Shown: piece after piece, positions 52,121 through 61,844 of the stretch
How positions within the stretch are numbered: position 1 is the first letter of the stretch
Layout: every line of letters starts with the position of its first letter
Source of the DNA: Agromyces mangrovi
GTDB taxonomy: Bacteria; Actinomycetota; Actinomycetes; Actinomycetales; Microbacteriaceae
Assembly (NCBI RefSeq): GCF_030296695.1
Contig: NZ_AP027737.1
Location: 930,001-994,000 of the forward strand
DNA length: 64,000 nucleotides
Direction of reading: 5' to 3'
Notes under the pieces: generated by a model
Databases searched by the model: none
What the model saw: the letters and a program-made list of their open reading frames with translations, nothing else
Told to the model about the DNA's origin: nothing
Program-made: the position numbers and the translations under genes

Positions 52121-54649
52121 CTAGAGGCGACCGGCCCAGGTCACGCGCACGACCGCGGACCCCTCCTCGGCACTGGCGGCCAGGTCGACCTCGCCGCGGA
52201 TGCGCCAGTCGTGGTCGCCGGCCGGGTCGACGATGACCTGCTCGACCCGCCAGACGCCCGCGCCGGGGTCCTCGTCGATGGCGAGCAGCCGGGGCGCGCG
52301 CGCCGCGCCGTCGGTGCCGATCGCATCATGCTCGGCGTAGTACGCGTCGAGCACCTCGGGCCAGCCGACCTCCGGGTCGAGCTCCGCGAGCTCGTCGTCG
52401 CGTTCGAGCGCGGCGAGCTGCACGCGCCGGAACAGCTCGTTGCGCACGAGCACCGTGAACGCGCGCCGGTTGTCGACCACGCTCGGCGGCGCGGGCGGCA
52501 CGACCTCCGCGGGCTCGGGGCCGTCCTCCAGCGGGTGCGCGAGGCGCTCCCACTCGTCGACCAGGCTCGAGTCGACCTGCCGCACGAGCTCGCCGAGCCA
52601 CTCGATCAGGTCGAGCAGCTCCTCGGTCTTCGCCTCCTCGGGCACCGTCTGGCGCACCGCCCGGTAGGCGTCGCTCAGGTAGCGGAGCACGAGCCCCTCG
52701 CTGCGCTGCAGCTGGTAGAACGACACGTATTCCCCGAACGACATGCTGCGCTCGAACATGTCGCGCACGACCGACTTGGGGCTCAGCTCGAAGTCGCGCA
52801 CCCACGGCTGGCTCGACGCGAACGTCTCGTACGCCTGCGCGAGCAGCTCGTCGAGCGGCTTCGGCCAGGTGACCTGCTCGAGCGCCTCCATGCGGTCGTC
52901 GTACTCGACGCCGTCGGCCTTCATGGCAGCGACCGCCTCGCCGCGCGCCCGGAACTGCTGCTGCGACAGGATCGGGCGCGGGTCGTCGAGCGTCGACTCG
53001 ATAACGCTCACCACGTCGAGCGCGTAGTGGCCGGTGCCGGCGGATGCGGCGCCCGACGTGTCGTCTGGATCGAGCAGCTCGATCGCGGCGAGCGCGAACG
53101 GCGAGAGCGGCTGGTTCAACGCGAAGTTCGGCTGCAGGTCGACGGTCAGCTGGATGGCCGGCTCAGCGGCATCCGACCGCACCACCTCGACGACGCCCGC
53201 GGCGACCAGCGTGCGGAAGATGCCGAGCGCACGACGGGCGAGCTCGCGCTTGCGCGACATCGGCTCGTGGTTGTCGAACACGAGGGCGCGGGCGTTCGCG
53301 AACACGTCGCCGCCGCGCGCGATGACATTGATGAGCATCGCCGCGGTGAGCTGCAGGTGCGAGGTGAGCGGCTCGGGCTCGGCCTCGATGAGGCGCTCGA
53401 ACGAGCGCTCGGTCCAGTTGACGAAGCCCTGCGGCGGCTTCTTGCGCACGACCTTGCGCAGCTTCTTCGCGTCGTCGCCGGCCTTGCGCACCGCTACGGC
53501 GTTCTCGATCTCGTGCTCGGGGGCGAGCGCGACGACCGTGCCGGCGGTGTCGTAGCCGGCGCGGCCGGCGCGCCCCGCGATCTGGTGGAACTCGCGGGCG
53601 GTGAGCTGCCGCATCCGCTGCCCGTCGTACTTGGTGAGCGCCGTGAGCAGCACGGTGCGGATCGGCACGTTGATGCCGACGCCGAGCGTGTCGGTGCCGC
53701 AGATGACCCGCAGCAGCCCGCGCTGGGCGAGCTGCTCGACGAGCCGTCTGTAGCGCGGCAGCATGCCGGCATGGTGCACGCCGATGCCCGCGCGCACGAG
53801 TCGCGAGAGCGTCTTGCCGAACCCGGTCGTGAAGCGGAACTCGCCGATCTCGCGCGCGATCTCGTCGCGCTGCTCGCGGGTCACGACCCGGATCGACGAC
53901 AGCGCCTGCGCCCGCTCCATCGCGGCGGCCTGCGAGAAGTGCACGATGTACACCGGCGCCTGCCGCGTCTCGAGCAGCTCCTCGACCGTCTCGTGCGCCG
54001 GCGTGACGGCGTACGAGAACGACAGCGGCACGGGGCGCTCGACACCCGTGACCCGCGCGGTGTCGCGTCCGGTGCGACGCGAGAGGTCGTCGGCGAGCGC
54101 GGTGACGTCGCCGAGCGTCGCCGACATCAGCACGTATTGCACGTCGGTCAGGGTGATGAGCGGCACCTGCCAGGCCCAGCCGCGGTCGGGGTCGCCGTAG
54201 AAGTGGAACTCGTCCATGACGACCTGGTCCAGGTCGGCCTCGGGCCCGCGGCGGAGCGCGAGGTTCGCCAGGATCTCCGCGGTGCAGCAGATGATCGGGG
54301 CATCCGGGTTCACCGACGAGTCGCCCGTGACCATGCCCACGTTCGCCGCGCCGAAGATGTCGACGAGCTGGAAGAACTTCTCGCTCACGAGCGCCTTGAT
54401 CGGCGCCGTGTAGTAGCTGCGGCCGCCTCGGGCGACGGATGCCGCGTGCGCGGCGACGGCCACGAGCGACTTGCCCGTGCCGGTGGGCGTGGAGAGGATG
54501 ACATTCGCGCCCGAGACGATCTCGATGACCGCCTCGTCCTGCGCCGGGTACAGCTCGATGCCCCGATCGGCGGCCCAGTCGACGAACCCGTCGTAGGCCG
54601 CGTCGGCGTCGAACGGCGTCGGCATGCGGTCGAGCAGCGAGGCGGTCAC
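52121..54649 (-). CDS. Ski2-like DEAD/DEAH-box helicase
   Basis: An 842-residue RNA helicase of the Ski2/Mtr4-like bacterial group with DUF3516-type C-terminus. Motif I STPTGTGKSLVAV, motif II VVMDEFHFYGD, motif III VLMSATLGD, motif VI FHQIAGRAGRAGYD, and a GVHHAGMLPRYRRLVEQLAQ segment typical of this family. The C-terminal half is alpha-helical with a long acidic stretch. It probably acts on structured RNA. GTG 54649 is chosen because the conserved N-terminus follows and CAGACT lies exactly 7 bases upstream; longer frames are not conserved. Confidence 0.9.
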   Translation of the reverse strand: MTASLLDRMPTPFDADAAYDGFVDWAADRGIELYPAQDEAVIEIVSGANVILSTPTGTGKSLVAVAAHAASVARGGRSYYTAPIKALVSEKFFQLVDIFGAANVGMVTGDSSVNPDAPIICCTAEILANLALRRGPEADLDQVVMDEFHFYGDPDRGWAWQVPLITLTDVQYVLMSATLGDVTALADDLSRRTGRDTARVTGVERPVPLSFSYAVTPAHETVEELLETRQAPVYIVHFSQAAAMERAQALSSIRVVTREQRDEIAREIGEFRFTTGFGKTLSRLVRAGIGVHHAGMLPRYRRLVEQLAQRGLLRVICGTDTLGVGINVPIRTVLLTALTKYDGQRMRQLTAREFHQIAGRAGRAGYDTAGTVVALAPEHEIENAVAVRKAGDDAKKLRKVVRKKPPQGFVNWTERSFERLIEAEPEPLTSHLQLTAAMLINVIARGGDVFANARALVFDNHEPMSRKRELARRALGIFRTLVAAGVVEVVRSDAAEPAIQLTVDLQPNFALNQPLSPFALAAIELLDPDDTSGAASAGTGHYALDVVSVIESTLDDPRPILSQQQFRARGEAVAAMKADGVEYDDRMEALEQVTWPKPLDELLAQAYETFASSQPWVRDFELSPKSVVRDMFERSMSFGEYVSFYQLQRSEGLVLRYLSDAYRAVRQTVPEEAKTEELLDLIEWLGELVRQVDSSLVDEWERLAHPLEDGPEPAEVVPPAPPSVVDNRRAFTVLVRNELFRRVQLAALERDDELAELDPEVGWPEVLDAYYAEHDAIGTDGAARAPRLLAIDEDPGAGVWRVEQVIVDPAGDHDWRIRGEVDLAASAEEGSAVVRVTWAGRL

Positions 54650-54656
54650 CCGAACG

Positions 54657-54662
54657 AGTCTG
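54657..54662 (-). promoter_or_regulatory. Leaderless -10 box of the helicase gene
   Basis: CAGACT on the minus strand, 7 bases before GTG 54649. Confidence 0.4.
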
Positions 54663-54692
54663 CCGCATGCGTGCCGGCACCCGGACATGAGA

Positions 54693-54735
54693 GCGGCCGG
54701 TGCGCCCCGAGCTCGGGTCGTTGCGCACCGGCCAA
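54693..54735. terminator. Large hairpin between permease and helicase genes
   Basis: GGCCGGTGCGC pairs with GCGCACCGGCC, and the loop contains the smaller self-complementary CCCGAGCTCGGG. It lies downstream of the AEC permease. The stretch to 54872 holds no gene. Confidence 0.55.
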
Positions 54736-54872
54736 TAGGTCTCGATCGACAGTCAGTTCCCCCTGCATACGCCGTGTCTCGACCCACTCATACGGTACGA
54801 AGCCCAGGGGGTCGCGGCATCGGGGGAAACCCTGATTGTGCGCGGCGTCCGCCGAGGCCTGCGCGCGGGCCG

Positions 54873-55796
54873 TCAGACCCCGAGCAGCAGCGAGACGAGG
54901 AACAGCACGGGCACGGCGCCGACCGTCGTGATGAGCACGGTGTCGCGCGCGATGATCTCGGCGGTGTCGTAGCGCTGGGCGATCGTGAACACGTTCTGCG
55001 CGCTCGGCAGGGCCGCGAGCACGGTCACCGCGTAGAGCGTGTGCCCGTCGAGCCCGAACGCGAACCGGCCGACCGCCCACGCGACCAACGGCATCGCCAC
55101 GAGCTTCAGCACCGACGCGAGCACGACGTCGCGCCGGCCGGAGCCCGGGGCGAGCGGCCGCTGGCCGTGCAGCGAGATGCCGTACGCGATGAGCATGATC
55201 GGCACCGCCGCCTGCCCGACGAGGGCGATCGGCTCGGTCACGATCGCCGGCAGCTGCACGCCGGTCACCGACACCAGCACGCCGAGCAGCGACCCGATGA
55301 TGATGGGGTTGGCGAGCGCCTTCAGCACGGTGCGCCAGACGGATGCCCCGCCGCGGACGACCACGTCGAGCACCGACAGCGCCGCGGGCATGAACAGCAG
55401 CAGCTGCAGCAGCACGACCGGCGCCGAGAACGCCGCGTCGCCCAGCATGTACACCGCGATCGGGATGCCGATGTTGTTGCCGTTGACGTAGCCGGCGCCC
55501 ATGCCGCCGATCACGGTCTGCGCGAGCGGGCGTCGCCAGACCAGCATCGCGATGAGCGCGAAGACGACGAACATGGCGACCGCGGCGATGAACGACACCG
55601 GCAGCAGCACCGAGAACAGCGCGCCGACGTCGGCGCTCGAGAGCACGCTGAACAGCAGGAACGGGCCGAGCACGCTGAACGCGAGGCGGCTCAGCACGTA
55701 CCGGGCGTGCGGACCGAGCACGCCGCTGCGCCCCGCGACCCAGCCGACGAAGATCGCGACCGCGATGACCGCGAAGCCGGTCAGGACGTCCAGCAC
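54873..55796 (-). CDS. AEC-family permease
   Basis: A 307-residue protein with about ten membrane segments in two halves, typical of the auxin efflux carrier (AEC) family. Typical parts are IFVGWVAGRSGVLGPHARYVLSRLAFSVLGPFLLF, the unwound motif YVNGNNIGIPIAVYMLGD, and ALPSAQNVFTIAQRYD in the second half. Substrates are usually malate, malonate or related acids; no gene nearby decides. GTG 55796 has an excellent GAGGAGG ribosome site, which fixes the start. Confidence 0.88.
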   Translation of the reverse strand: MLDVLTGFAVIAVAIFVGWVAGRSGVLGPHARYVLSRLAFSVLGPFLLFSVLSSADVGALFSVLLPVSFIAAVAMFVVFALIAMLVWRRPLAQTVIGGMGAGYVNGNNIGIPIAVYMLGDAAFSAPVVLLQLLLFMPAALSVLDVVVRGGASVWRTVLKALANPIIIGSLLGVLVSVTGVQLPAIVTEPIALVGQAAVPIMLIAYGISLHGQRPLAPGSGRRDVVLASVLKLVAMPLVAWAVGRFAFGLDGHTLYAVTVLAALPSAQNVFTIAQRYDTAEIIARDTVLITTVGAVPVLFLVSLLLGV

Positions 55797-55912
55797 GTGG
55801 GCCTCCTCCTGCGCCCGGTGCGCGATCGTCGTAGGGTCGGACTCGATCCTCCCACCTCCGGCGCCGGGGACCGCGCCCGGGTGGGCGACGCGCGACGAGG
55901 GAGACCCGCACC

Positions 55913-56893
55913 ATGACCATGCACACCGCACTGCCCACCGTTCCGCTCGGCACCACCGGGATGGACGTGACCCGCGTCGGGTTCGGCGCCTGGGCGATCG
56001 GCGGCGGCGACTGGGCGTTCGCCTGGGGCGCGCAGGACGACGACGCGTCGATCGCGGCGATCCTGCACGCGGTCGAGCGCGGCGTGAACTGGATCGACAC
56101 GGCGTCGGTCTACGGGCTCGGGCACTCCGAGGAGGTGGTCGGGCGGGCCCTTGCCGCGCTGCCCGCCGATGAACGTCCGTACGTGTTCACGAAGGGCGGC
56201 ATGCAGTTCGACCTCGCCGATCGGCGGCGGAGGGCGCAGCGCGTGGGTGCACCCGCCGCGATCAAGCGGCACGCCGAGGAGTCGCTCGCGCGACTCGGGG
56301 TCGAGCGAATCGACCTCTTCCAGATGCACTGGCCGGCCGACGACGGCACCCCGATCGAGGAGTACTGGAACGCGTTCGTCGAACTCCGCGACGAGGGCAA
56401 GGTGCGTGCGATCGGGCTGTCGAACCACTCGGTCGCGCAGATCGACTCGGCTGAGGCGGTCGGGCACGTCGACACGCTCCAGCCCCCGTTCTCGGCGATC
56501 GCGCCCGCCACCGCCGACGAGCTGCTGCCGTGGTGCATCGCCCACGACACCGGCGTGATCGTGTACAGCCCCATGGGCTCGGGACTGCTGACCGGCGCGT
56601 TCGACGCCGAGCGTGTCGCATCGCTGCCCGAGGACGACTGGCGCCGCAGCGCCCCGGCGTTCACGACCGACCTCGAGCAGAACCTCCGCATCGCCGACGC
56701 GCTCGCGCGGGTCGCCGAGCGCCACGGCGTCCCTCAGCCGGCCGCGGCGGCCGCTTGGACGCTCGGGTTCGACGGCGTCACCGCGGCGATCGTGGGGGCG
56801 CGTTCCGAGGCGCAGATCGAGGGCTGGCTGCCCGCGAGCTCCCTCGTGCTCACGGACGAGGACTACGCGGAGGTCGCCGCGGCGAGCGCCTGA
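55913..56893 (+). CDS. Aldo/keto reductase
   Basis: A 326-residue NADPH-dependent reductase. The catalytic tetrad is visible: Asp and Tyr in WIDTASVYGLGHSEEVVGRAL, Lys in VFTKGG, and His in FQMHWP. The cofactor-binding C-terminal part has VIVYSPMGSGLLTGAF and AIVGARSEAQIEG. It belongs to the YajO/Tas-like group. A GAGGGAGA ribosome site precedes ATG 55913. Physiological substrate unknown. Confidence 0.93.
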   Translation: MTMHTALPTVPLGTTGMDVTRVGFGAWAIGGGDWAFAWGAQDDDASIAAILHAVERGVNWIDTASVYGLGHSEEVVGRALAALPADERPYVFTKGGMQFDLADRRRRAQRVGAPAAIKRHAEESLARLGVERIDLFQMHWPADDGTPIEEYWNAFVELRDEGKVRAIGLSNHSVAQIDSAEAVGHVDTLQPPFSAIAPATADELLPWCIAHDTGVIVYSPMGSGLLTGAFDAERVASLPEDDWRRSAPAFTTDLEQNLRIADALARVAERHGVPQPAAAAAWTLGFDGVTAAIVGARSEAQIEGWLPASSLVLTDEDYAEVAAASA

Positions 56894-56915
56894 CGCTGGG
56901 CCCGTCCCGGCGCGG

Positions 56916-57623
56916 TCAGCCGCGGAACGTCGGGCGCACCACGTCGGCGGGCCGCCCGCCCGACAGGAGCTCGACGACCGCCTCGACGAGCCGGAACGGC
57001 ACGAGCGCGACGAGGTGCAGCAGCACGAGCGGGCCGAACGCGGCGACCGAGTACGGCAGCCACACCATGAGCTGGCGCTCGGCGCCCCACGGCAGCGCGA
57101 GCACGGCGGGCACGAGCGCGAGCAGCAGCCACCACGGGGAGGTGAACGCCAGCACCGCCGCGGCGATCACGAGCCCGGCGCCCACGATCGTCTGGAGCAC
57201 GAGCAGCAGGCCGATGCCGGGCGCCGAGTAGCGGATCGTGCGATCGGCCGACACCCACGACCACATCAGCCACGCGCGAAGCAGCGGCACGCCCTGCTCG
57301 CGGAGTGCGGTGCGGAACACGCGGTCGTCGACCCGGCGCTGCGCGAGCGTCGCCTCGCGGTCGCCCAGCTCGTGGGCCGCGCGGCTCTGCGCATCGTGCA
57401 GCACCGCGGGCGCCGACTGCCGCCCGTAGCTCGCGATGAAGCTCCAGAGGAACTGCGGCACCGACGCCAGGTCGGTCGCCTGCGGCTGCGCGCGGTAGGA
57501 GATGCCCTCGACCGGGTCGTCGTACCGGATCGCCTCGAGCACGTCGAACTCGTACCCGTCGGCGGGCCGCTGCGCGAGCGAGATGCGCTCGAGCGGGGCT
57601 CCCTCGTCGTCGCTGAACGGCAT
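56916..57623 (-). CDS. DUF1353 protein with C-terminal membrane segments
   Basis: A 235-residue protein. The N-terminal DUF1353 domain has YEFDVLEAIRYDD, ATDLASVPQFLWSFIASYGRQSAPAVLHD and a DDRVFRTALREQGVP helix. The C-terminal half has three to four membrane segments (LLLVLQTIVGAGLVIAAAVLAF, WWLLLALVPAVLALPW and YSVAAFGPLVLLHLVALVPF). DUF1353 also occurs in phage proteins; the role here is unknown. ATG 57623 has a GGAGGG ribosome site. It converges on the reductase gene. Confidence 0.8.
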   Translation of the reverse strand: MPFSDDEGAPLERISLAQRPADGYEFDVLEAIRYDDPVEGISYRAQPQATDLASVPQFLWSFIASYGRQSAPAVLHDAQSRAAHELGDREATLAQRRVDDRVFRTALREQGVPLLRAWLMWSWVSADRTIRYSAPGIGLLLVLQTIVGAGLVIAAAVLAFTSPWWLLLALVPAVLALPWGAERQLMVWLPYSVAAFGPLVLLHLVALVPFRLVEAVVELLSGGRPADVVRPTFRG

Positions 57624-57775
57624 GCGCACCCTCCGGATCGGCTCGTCACCATCCTGCCCGTCCGGAGCGACACCTGCGCACAGGCCTGTCGGAACATGCG
57701 CCCCGAGCCGTAGTGTCGTTCTCGACGCCCCTGCCGGGGTACGCCGCACCGCCGACGACCGCGAGGGAGACGGCC

Positions 57776-60244
57776 ATGGCCGCACCGAAGGCTCCGGAAG
57801 CCACGCTCGAGACGGTGGACCTCTGGTGGCGCGCGGCCAACTACCTCAGCGTGGGGCAGATCTACCTCATGCGGAACCCCCTGCTGCGGCATCCGCTCGC
57901 CTCGACCGACATCAAGCCCCGCCTGCTCGGCCACTGGGGCACCTCGCCCGGCCTCAACTTCGTGTACGCGCACCTGAACCGCATGATCGTGCGGCGCGGC
58001 ACACCGACGCTGTTCGTCTGCGGGCCGGGCCACGGCGGCCCCGCGATGGTCGCGAACGCCTGGCTCGACGGCACCTACTCGGAGCTGTTCCCGAAGGTCG
58101 GGCAGGACCTCGAGGGGCTGCACGAGCTCATGCGGCAGTTCTCGTTCCCCGGCGGCATCCCCTCGCACGCGGCGCCCGAGACGCCCGGTTCGATCAACGA
58201 GGGCGGCGAGCTCGGGTACTCGCTCATGCACGCCTACGGCGCGGCGCTCGACAACCCGGGCCTCGTGGTCGCGTGCGTGGTCGGCGACGGCGAGGCGGAG
58301 ACGGGTCCGCTGGCCGCGAGCTGGCGCGCGCACGCCTTCCTCTCCCCCGCGACCGACGGGGCGGTGCTGCCGATCCTGCACCTGAACGGCTACAAGATCG
58401 CCAACCCGACGCTGCTCGCGCGCATCCCCGAGGAGGAGCTCGTGCAGTTCTTCCGCGGGCAGGGGTACGAGCCGCTGCTCGTGACCGGCGGCTTCGACGA
58501 CGAGGACCCGATGCGCGTGCACGAGCGCATGGCGGCGGCGCTCGACGAGGCGTACGGGCGCATCCACGACATCTGGGCCGAGGCGCGGGGCACGAACGGC
58601 GACGACGACACGGATGCCCCTGAGCCGGACGCCGCCCCCGCTGCCGGCGAGGACGCGACCAGCGTCTCCGACGCCCGCCCGCGCTGGCCCCTGATCGTGC
58701 TGCGCACCCCGAAGGGGTGGACCGGGCCGAAGGTCGTCGACGGCGTGCAGGTCGAGGGCACGTTCCACGCCCACCAGGTGCCGCTCGCGGGCGTGCGCGA
58801 CGACGCCGGGCACCGGGCGATGCTCGAGGAGTGGATGCGCTCCTACTGGCCCGAGGAGCTGTTCGACCTCGAGGGGCGGCCCGCGGCCGGGCTCGCGCCG
58901 CTGCGCCCGGTCGGCGGCATGCGCATGAGCGCATCGCCGCACGCGAACAGCGGTGTGGCCGAGGCGCTCGACCTGCCCGACACGGCGCCGTTCGCGGTCG
59001 ACACGGGCGGCACGCGCACGACCCGCGCCGGCGCGACGACCGTGTTCTCGCACTGGCTGGCCGAGCTGATGCGCCGCAACCCCTCGTCGTTCCGCCTGTT
59101 CGGGCCCGACGAGGTGGCGTCGAACCGGCTCCAGGCGGTGTTCGACGTGACCCCGCGGGTGTGGATGGAGGCGCTGCATCCGGCCGACGAGCACCTCGGA
59201 CGCGAGGGCCGCGTGATCGAGGCACTCAGCGAACACCTCATGCAGGGCATGCTCGAGGGCTACCTGCTGACCGGCCGGCACGGGCTGCTCACCTCGTACG
59301 AGGCGTTCATCCACATCGTCGACTCGATGTTCAACCAGCACGCGAAGTGGGTCGAGTCGGCCCACGAGGTGCCGTGGCGGCAGGACATCGCGTCGCTCAC
59401 CTACCTGCTGTCGAGCCACGTCTGGCGGCAGGACCACAACGGCTTCTCGCACCAGGACCCGGGGTTCCTGAACGTGGTCGTGAACAAGCAGGCCCACGTC
59501 GTGCGGGTCTACCTGCCGCCGGACGCGAACACGCTGCTCGCGACCATGGCGCACTGCTTCGGCACGACGAACCGGGTGAACGCGGTCGTCGCGGGCAAGC
59601 AGCCGCAGGGCGCGTGGCTGTCGATGGACGAGGCGCAGGCGCACGTCGACGCGGGACTCGGAGTCTGGGAGTGGGCGGGCAGCGAGCGCGGGTACGTGCC
59701 CGGCGACCCCGGGGCATCCGTGCCCGACGCCGTCATCGCCTGTGCGGGCGACGTGCCCACCACCGAGGCGATCGCGGCCGCCCAGCTGCTGCGGGAGCGG
59801 ATGCCGCGCCTGCGCGTACGGCTGGTGAACGTCGTCGACCTGATGCGCCTGCAGGACGCGCGGGAGCACCCGCACGGCCTCTCGCACGCCGAGTTCGACG
59901 CGATCTTCACGACCGACAAGCCGGTGATCTTCGCGTTCCACGGGTACCCGGCGCTCATCCACCAGCTCACCTATCGGCGCACGAACCACGCGAACATCCA
60001 CGTGCGCGGATTCAAGGAGCGCGGCACGACCACGACGCCGTTCGACATGGTGCACCTGAACGACCTCGACCGGTACCGCCTCGCGCTCGACGTGCTCGAG
60101 CGCGTGCCCGGGCTCGCCGAGCAGGACGGCGTCGCCGGGCTCGTCGAGGACTGGCACTCGCAGCGACTCGAGGCGCGCGCGTATGCGTACGAGCACGGCG
60201 AGGACCCGCCGTTCGTCACCGAATGGGAGTTCTCCGGGCGCTGA
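57776..60244 (+). CDS. xfp: Xylulose-5-phosphate/fructose-6-phosphate phosphoketolase
   Basis: An 822-residue thiamine-diphosphate enzyme that splits xylulose-5-P or fructose-6-P with phosphate into acetyl-P and an aldose phosphate. Conserved parts: GHWGTSPGLNFVYAHLNR, VCGPGHGGPAMVANAWLDGTYSE, FPGGIPSHAAPETPGSINEGGELGYSL and VVGDGEAETGPLAASW (ThDP/Mg site). A short acidic insertion (about residue 280-300, DDDTDAPEPDAAPAAGED) is unlike most relatives. ATG 57776 is preferred for its GAGGGAGA ribosome site over ATG-less frames from 57713. A TAGTGT box lies at 57710-57715. No acetate kinase gene is nearby. Confidence 0.95.
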   Translation: MAAPKAPEATLETVDLWWRAANYLSVGQIYLMRNPLLRHPLASTDIKPRLLGHWGTSPGLNFVYAHLNRMIVRRGTPTLFVCGPGHGGPAMVANAWLDGTYSELFPKVGQDLEGLHELMRQFSFPGGIPSHAAPETPGSINEGGELGYSLMHAYGAALDNPGLVVACVVGDGEAETGPLAASWRAHAFLSPATDGAVLPILHLNGYKIANPTLLARIPEEELVQFFRGQGYEPLLVTGGFDDEDPMRVHERMAAALDEAYGRIHDIWAEARGTNGDDDTDAPEPDAAPAAGEDATSVSDARPRWPLIVLRTPKGWTGPKVVDGVQVEGTFHAHQVPLAGVRDDAGHRAMLEEWMRSYWPEELFDLEGRPAAGLAPLRPVGGMRMSASPHANSGVAEALDLPDTAPFAVDTGGTRTTRAGATTVFSHWLAELMRRNPSSFRLFGPDEVASNRLQAVFDVTPRVWMEALHPADEHLGREGRVIEALSEHLMQGMLEGYLLTGRHGLLTSYEAFIHIVDSMFNQHAKWVESAHEVPWRQDIASLTYLLSSHVWRQDHNGFSHQDPGFLNVVVNKQAHVVRVYLPPDANTLLATMAHCFGTTNRVNAVVAGKQPQGAWLSMDEAQAHVDAGLGVWEWAGSERGYVPGDPGASVPDAVIACAGDVPTTEAIAAAQLLRERMPRLRVRLVNVVDLMRLQDAREHPHGLSHAEFDAIFTTDKPVIFAFHGYPALIHQLTYRRTNHANIHVRGFKERGTTTTPFDMVHLNDLDRYRLALDVLERVPGLAEQDGVAGLVEDWHSQRLEARAYAYEHGEDPPFVTEWEFSGR

Positions 60245-60265
60245 GCGCACCGCCTCCGGGCAAGG

Positions 60266-61294
60266 TCAGGCGGATGCCGCGGGGCCGGTCGAGCCGCGCA
60301 CCACGAGCGTGGTCGCGAGGAGGTCGTCGGGCAGGTCGTGCCCGTTCGCGCCGACCATCGCGAGCAGCTGGCCCACCGCCCGTTCGCCCGCGAGCACGAG
60401 CTGCGCGCGCACGGTCGTGAGCGCCGGCACGATCAGCTCGCTGCCGAAGATGTCGTCGAAGCCCGCGACCGACAGCTCGCTCGGCACGTCGACGCCGTGC
60501 GTCGCGGCCTCCTGCATGACGCCGATCGCCATGAGGTCGTTGTACGCGATCGCCGCGGTCGCGTGCGAGGCGCGCAGGCGCCGGTACGCCGCCCGGCCGC
60601 CCTCGATCGTGGGCGGATTCGGGCCGATCTCGACGATCGCGATGCCCCGCGCCTCGGCGGCGTCGAGCAGGGCCGCCCAGCGCCGCTCGCTCATCCACGA
60701 GGCGGCCGGGCCGGCGAGGAATGCGACCGTGCGATGGCCGTGGTCGTCGAGGTGCGCGACCAGGTCGCCGACACCCGTGTCGACATCGGGCAGCACGCTC
60801 GGCACGCCCTCGACCGCACGGTTGATGAGCACGACCGGCTTGTGCGCGGCGAGGCGCGCGATGCGGTCGGAGGCGAGTCGGGTGGTCGCGAGCACCATGC
60901 CGTCGACGCCCGGCAGGATGCGCTCGATCGCCGTGGCCTCGGCCTCGCCCGACTCCTGCGACTCGGCGATGACCAGCGTGAAGCCCGCCTGGCTCGCGGC
61001 CTGCTCGGCACCGCGGACCACGCCGAACACCATCGGGTTCGTGATGTCGGCGACCACGAGGCCGAGCGTGTTCGTGCGGCCGGTCGGCAGCGCACGCGCC
61101 ATGGGGTTCATGCGGAAGTCGAGCTCGGCCGCGGCGGCACGGATGCGCGCCTCGGTCTTCGCGCTGACGCGCCCCGGCTTGCCGAGCGCGCGCGACACGG
61201 TCGACGGGTTCACGCCCGCGAGATCGGCCACGTCGTAGATCGTGGCCGGGCCGCCTGAGCGGGTGCGGCGGGGGCGGGCGCGCCCTGGGGGCAT
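60266..61294 (-). CDS. LacI-family regulator of the hexuronate cluster
   Basis: A 342-residue repressor. The DNA-binding domain is ATIYDVADLAGVNPSTVSRALGKPGRVSAKT with the LacI hinge NPMARAL after it; the sugar-binding domain has LGLVVADITNPMVFGVVRGAE, VVLINRAV, AIAYNDLMAIGVMQEA and SVAGFDDIFGSELIVPALTTV. It follows gntK and manD on the same strand and probably controls them together with the symporter. The effector may be a hexuronate or gluconate derivative (inference). Confidence 0.9.
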   Translation of the reverse strand: MPPGRARPRRTRSGGPATIYDVADLAGVNPSTVSRALGKPGRVSAKTEARIRAAAAELDFRMNPMARALPTGRTNTLGLVVADITNPMVFGVVRGAEQAASQAGFTLVIAESQESGEAEATAIERILPGVDGMVLATTRLASDRIARLAAHKPVVLINRAVEGVPSVLPDVDTGVGDLVAHLDDHGHRTVAFLAGPAASWMSERRWAALLDAAEARGIAIVEIGPNPPTIEGGRAAYRRLRASHATAAIAYNDLMAIGVMQEAATHGVDVPSELSVAGFDDIFGSELIVPALTTVRAQLVLAGERAVGQLLAMVGANGHDLPDDLLATTLVVRGSTGPAASA

Positions 61295-61321
61295 CCGCTC
61301 GGCCCTGCTCCCCGGTGCGGC

Positions 61322-61843
61322 TCATCGGGCCTCCCGGAGTGCCGCGAGCGCGTCGGCGACGAGCGCGTCGACCGGGTCGGCGACGTCGAGCGCGACCCCC
61401 GGTTCGTCGTCGTCGAGCGGCTCGAGCGTCGCCAGCTGCGAGGCCAGCAGCGCCGGCGGCATGAAGTGCCCGGTGCGCGCCCCCGCGCGCTCGGCGAGGA
61501 GCTCGGGCGTGCCGTGCAGGAAGACGAAGCGCGTCGCCGGGGCCGCACGGCGGATGCGGTCGCGGTAGGCGCGCTTCAGCGCCGAGCACGCGACCACGAT
61601 GCCTGCGTCGGCGTGCCGGGCGAGGGTCGCGCCGACCTCGTCGAGCCACGGGGCGCGGTCGTCGTCGTCGAGCGGTTCGCCGGCCGCCATCTTCGCGACG
61701 TTCGCCGCCGGGTGCAGGTCGTCGCCGTCGATGAAGGCGGCGCCTGCGCGCTCGGCGATCGCGCGCCCGACCGACGACTTCCCCACCGCCGAGACGCCCA
61801 TCACGACGGTCGGCGGCAGGGTGGTGTCGGCGCGCGTGCTCAT
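61322..61843 (-). CDS. gntK: Gluconokinase
   Basis: A 173-residue P-loop kinase making 6-phosphogluconate. Walker A is VMGVSAVGKSSVGRAIA; also FIDGDDLHPAANVAKMAAGEPLDDDDRAPWL, VACSALKRAYRDRIR and FLHGTPELLAERAGARTGHFMP are characteristic. ATG 61843, one base after the manD stop, is chosen; ATG 61855 would add four residues and overlap manD. In this cluster it may also phosphorylate a manD-related acid, though KDG kinase (a PfkB protein) is not seen here. Confidence 0.93.
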   Translation of the reverse strand: MSTRADTTLPPTVVMGVSAVGKSSVGRAIAERAGAAFIDGDDLHPAANVAKMAAGEPLDDDDRAPWLDEVGATLARHADAGIVVACSALKRAYRDRIRRAAPATRFVFLHGTPELLAERAGARTGHFMPPALLASQLATLEPLDDDEPGVALDVADPVDALVADALAALREAR

Positions 61844-61844
61844 C

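Noticed and set aside
57266..60250. 3-kb minus-strand open frame opposite xfp
   Set aside because: Antisense to a full-length, conserved phosphoketolase; no domain and no plausible start.
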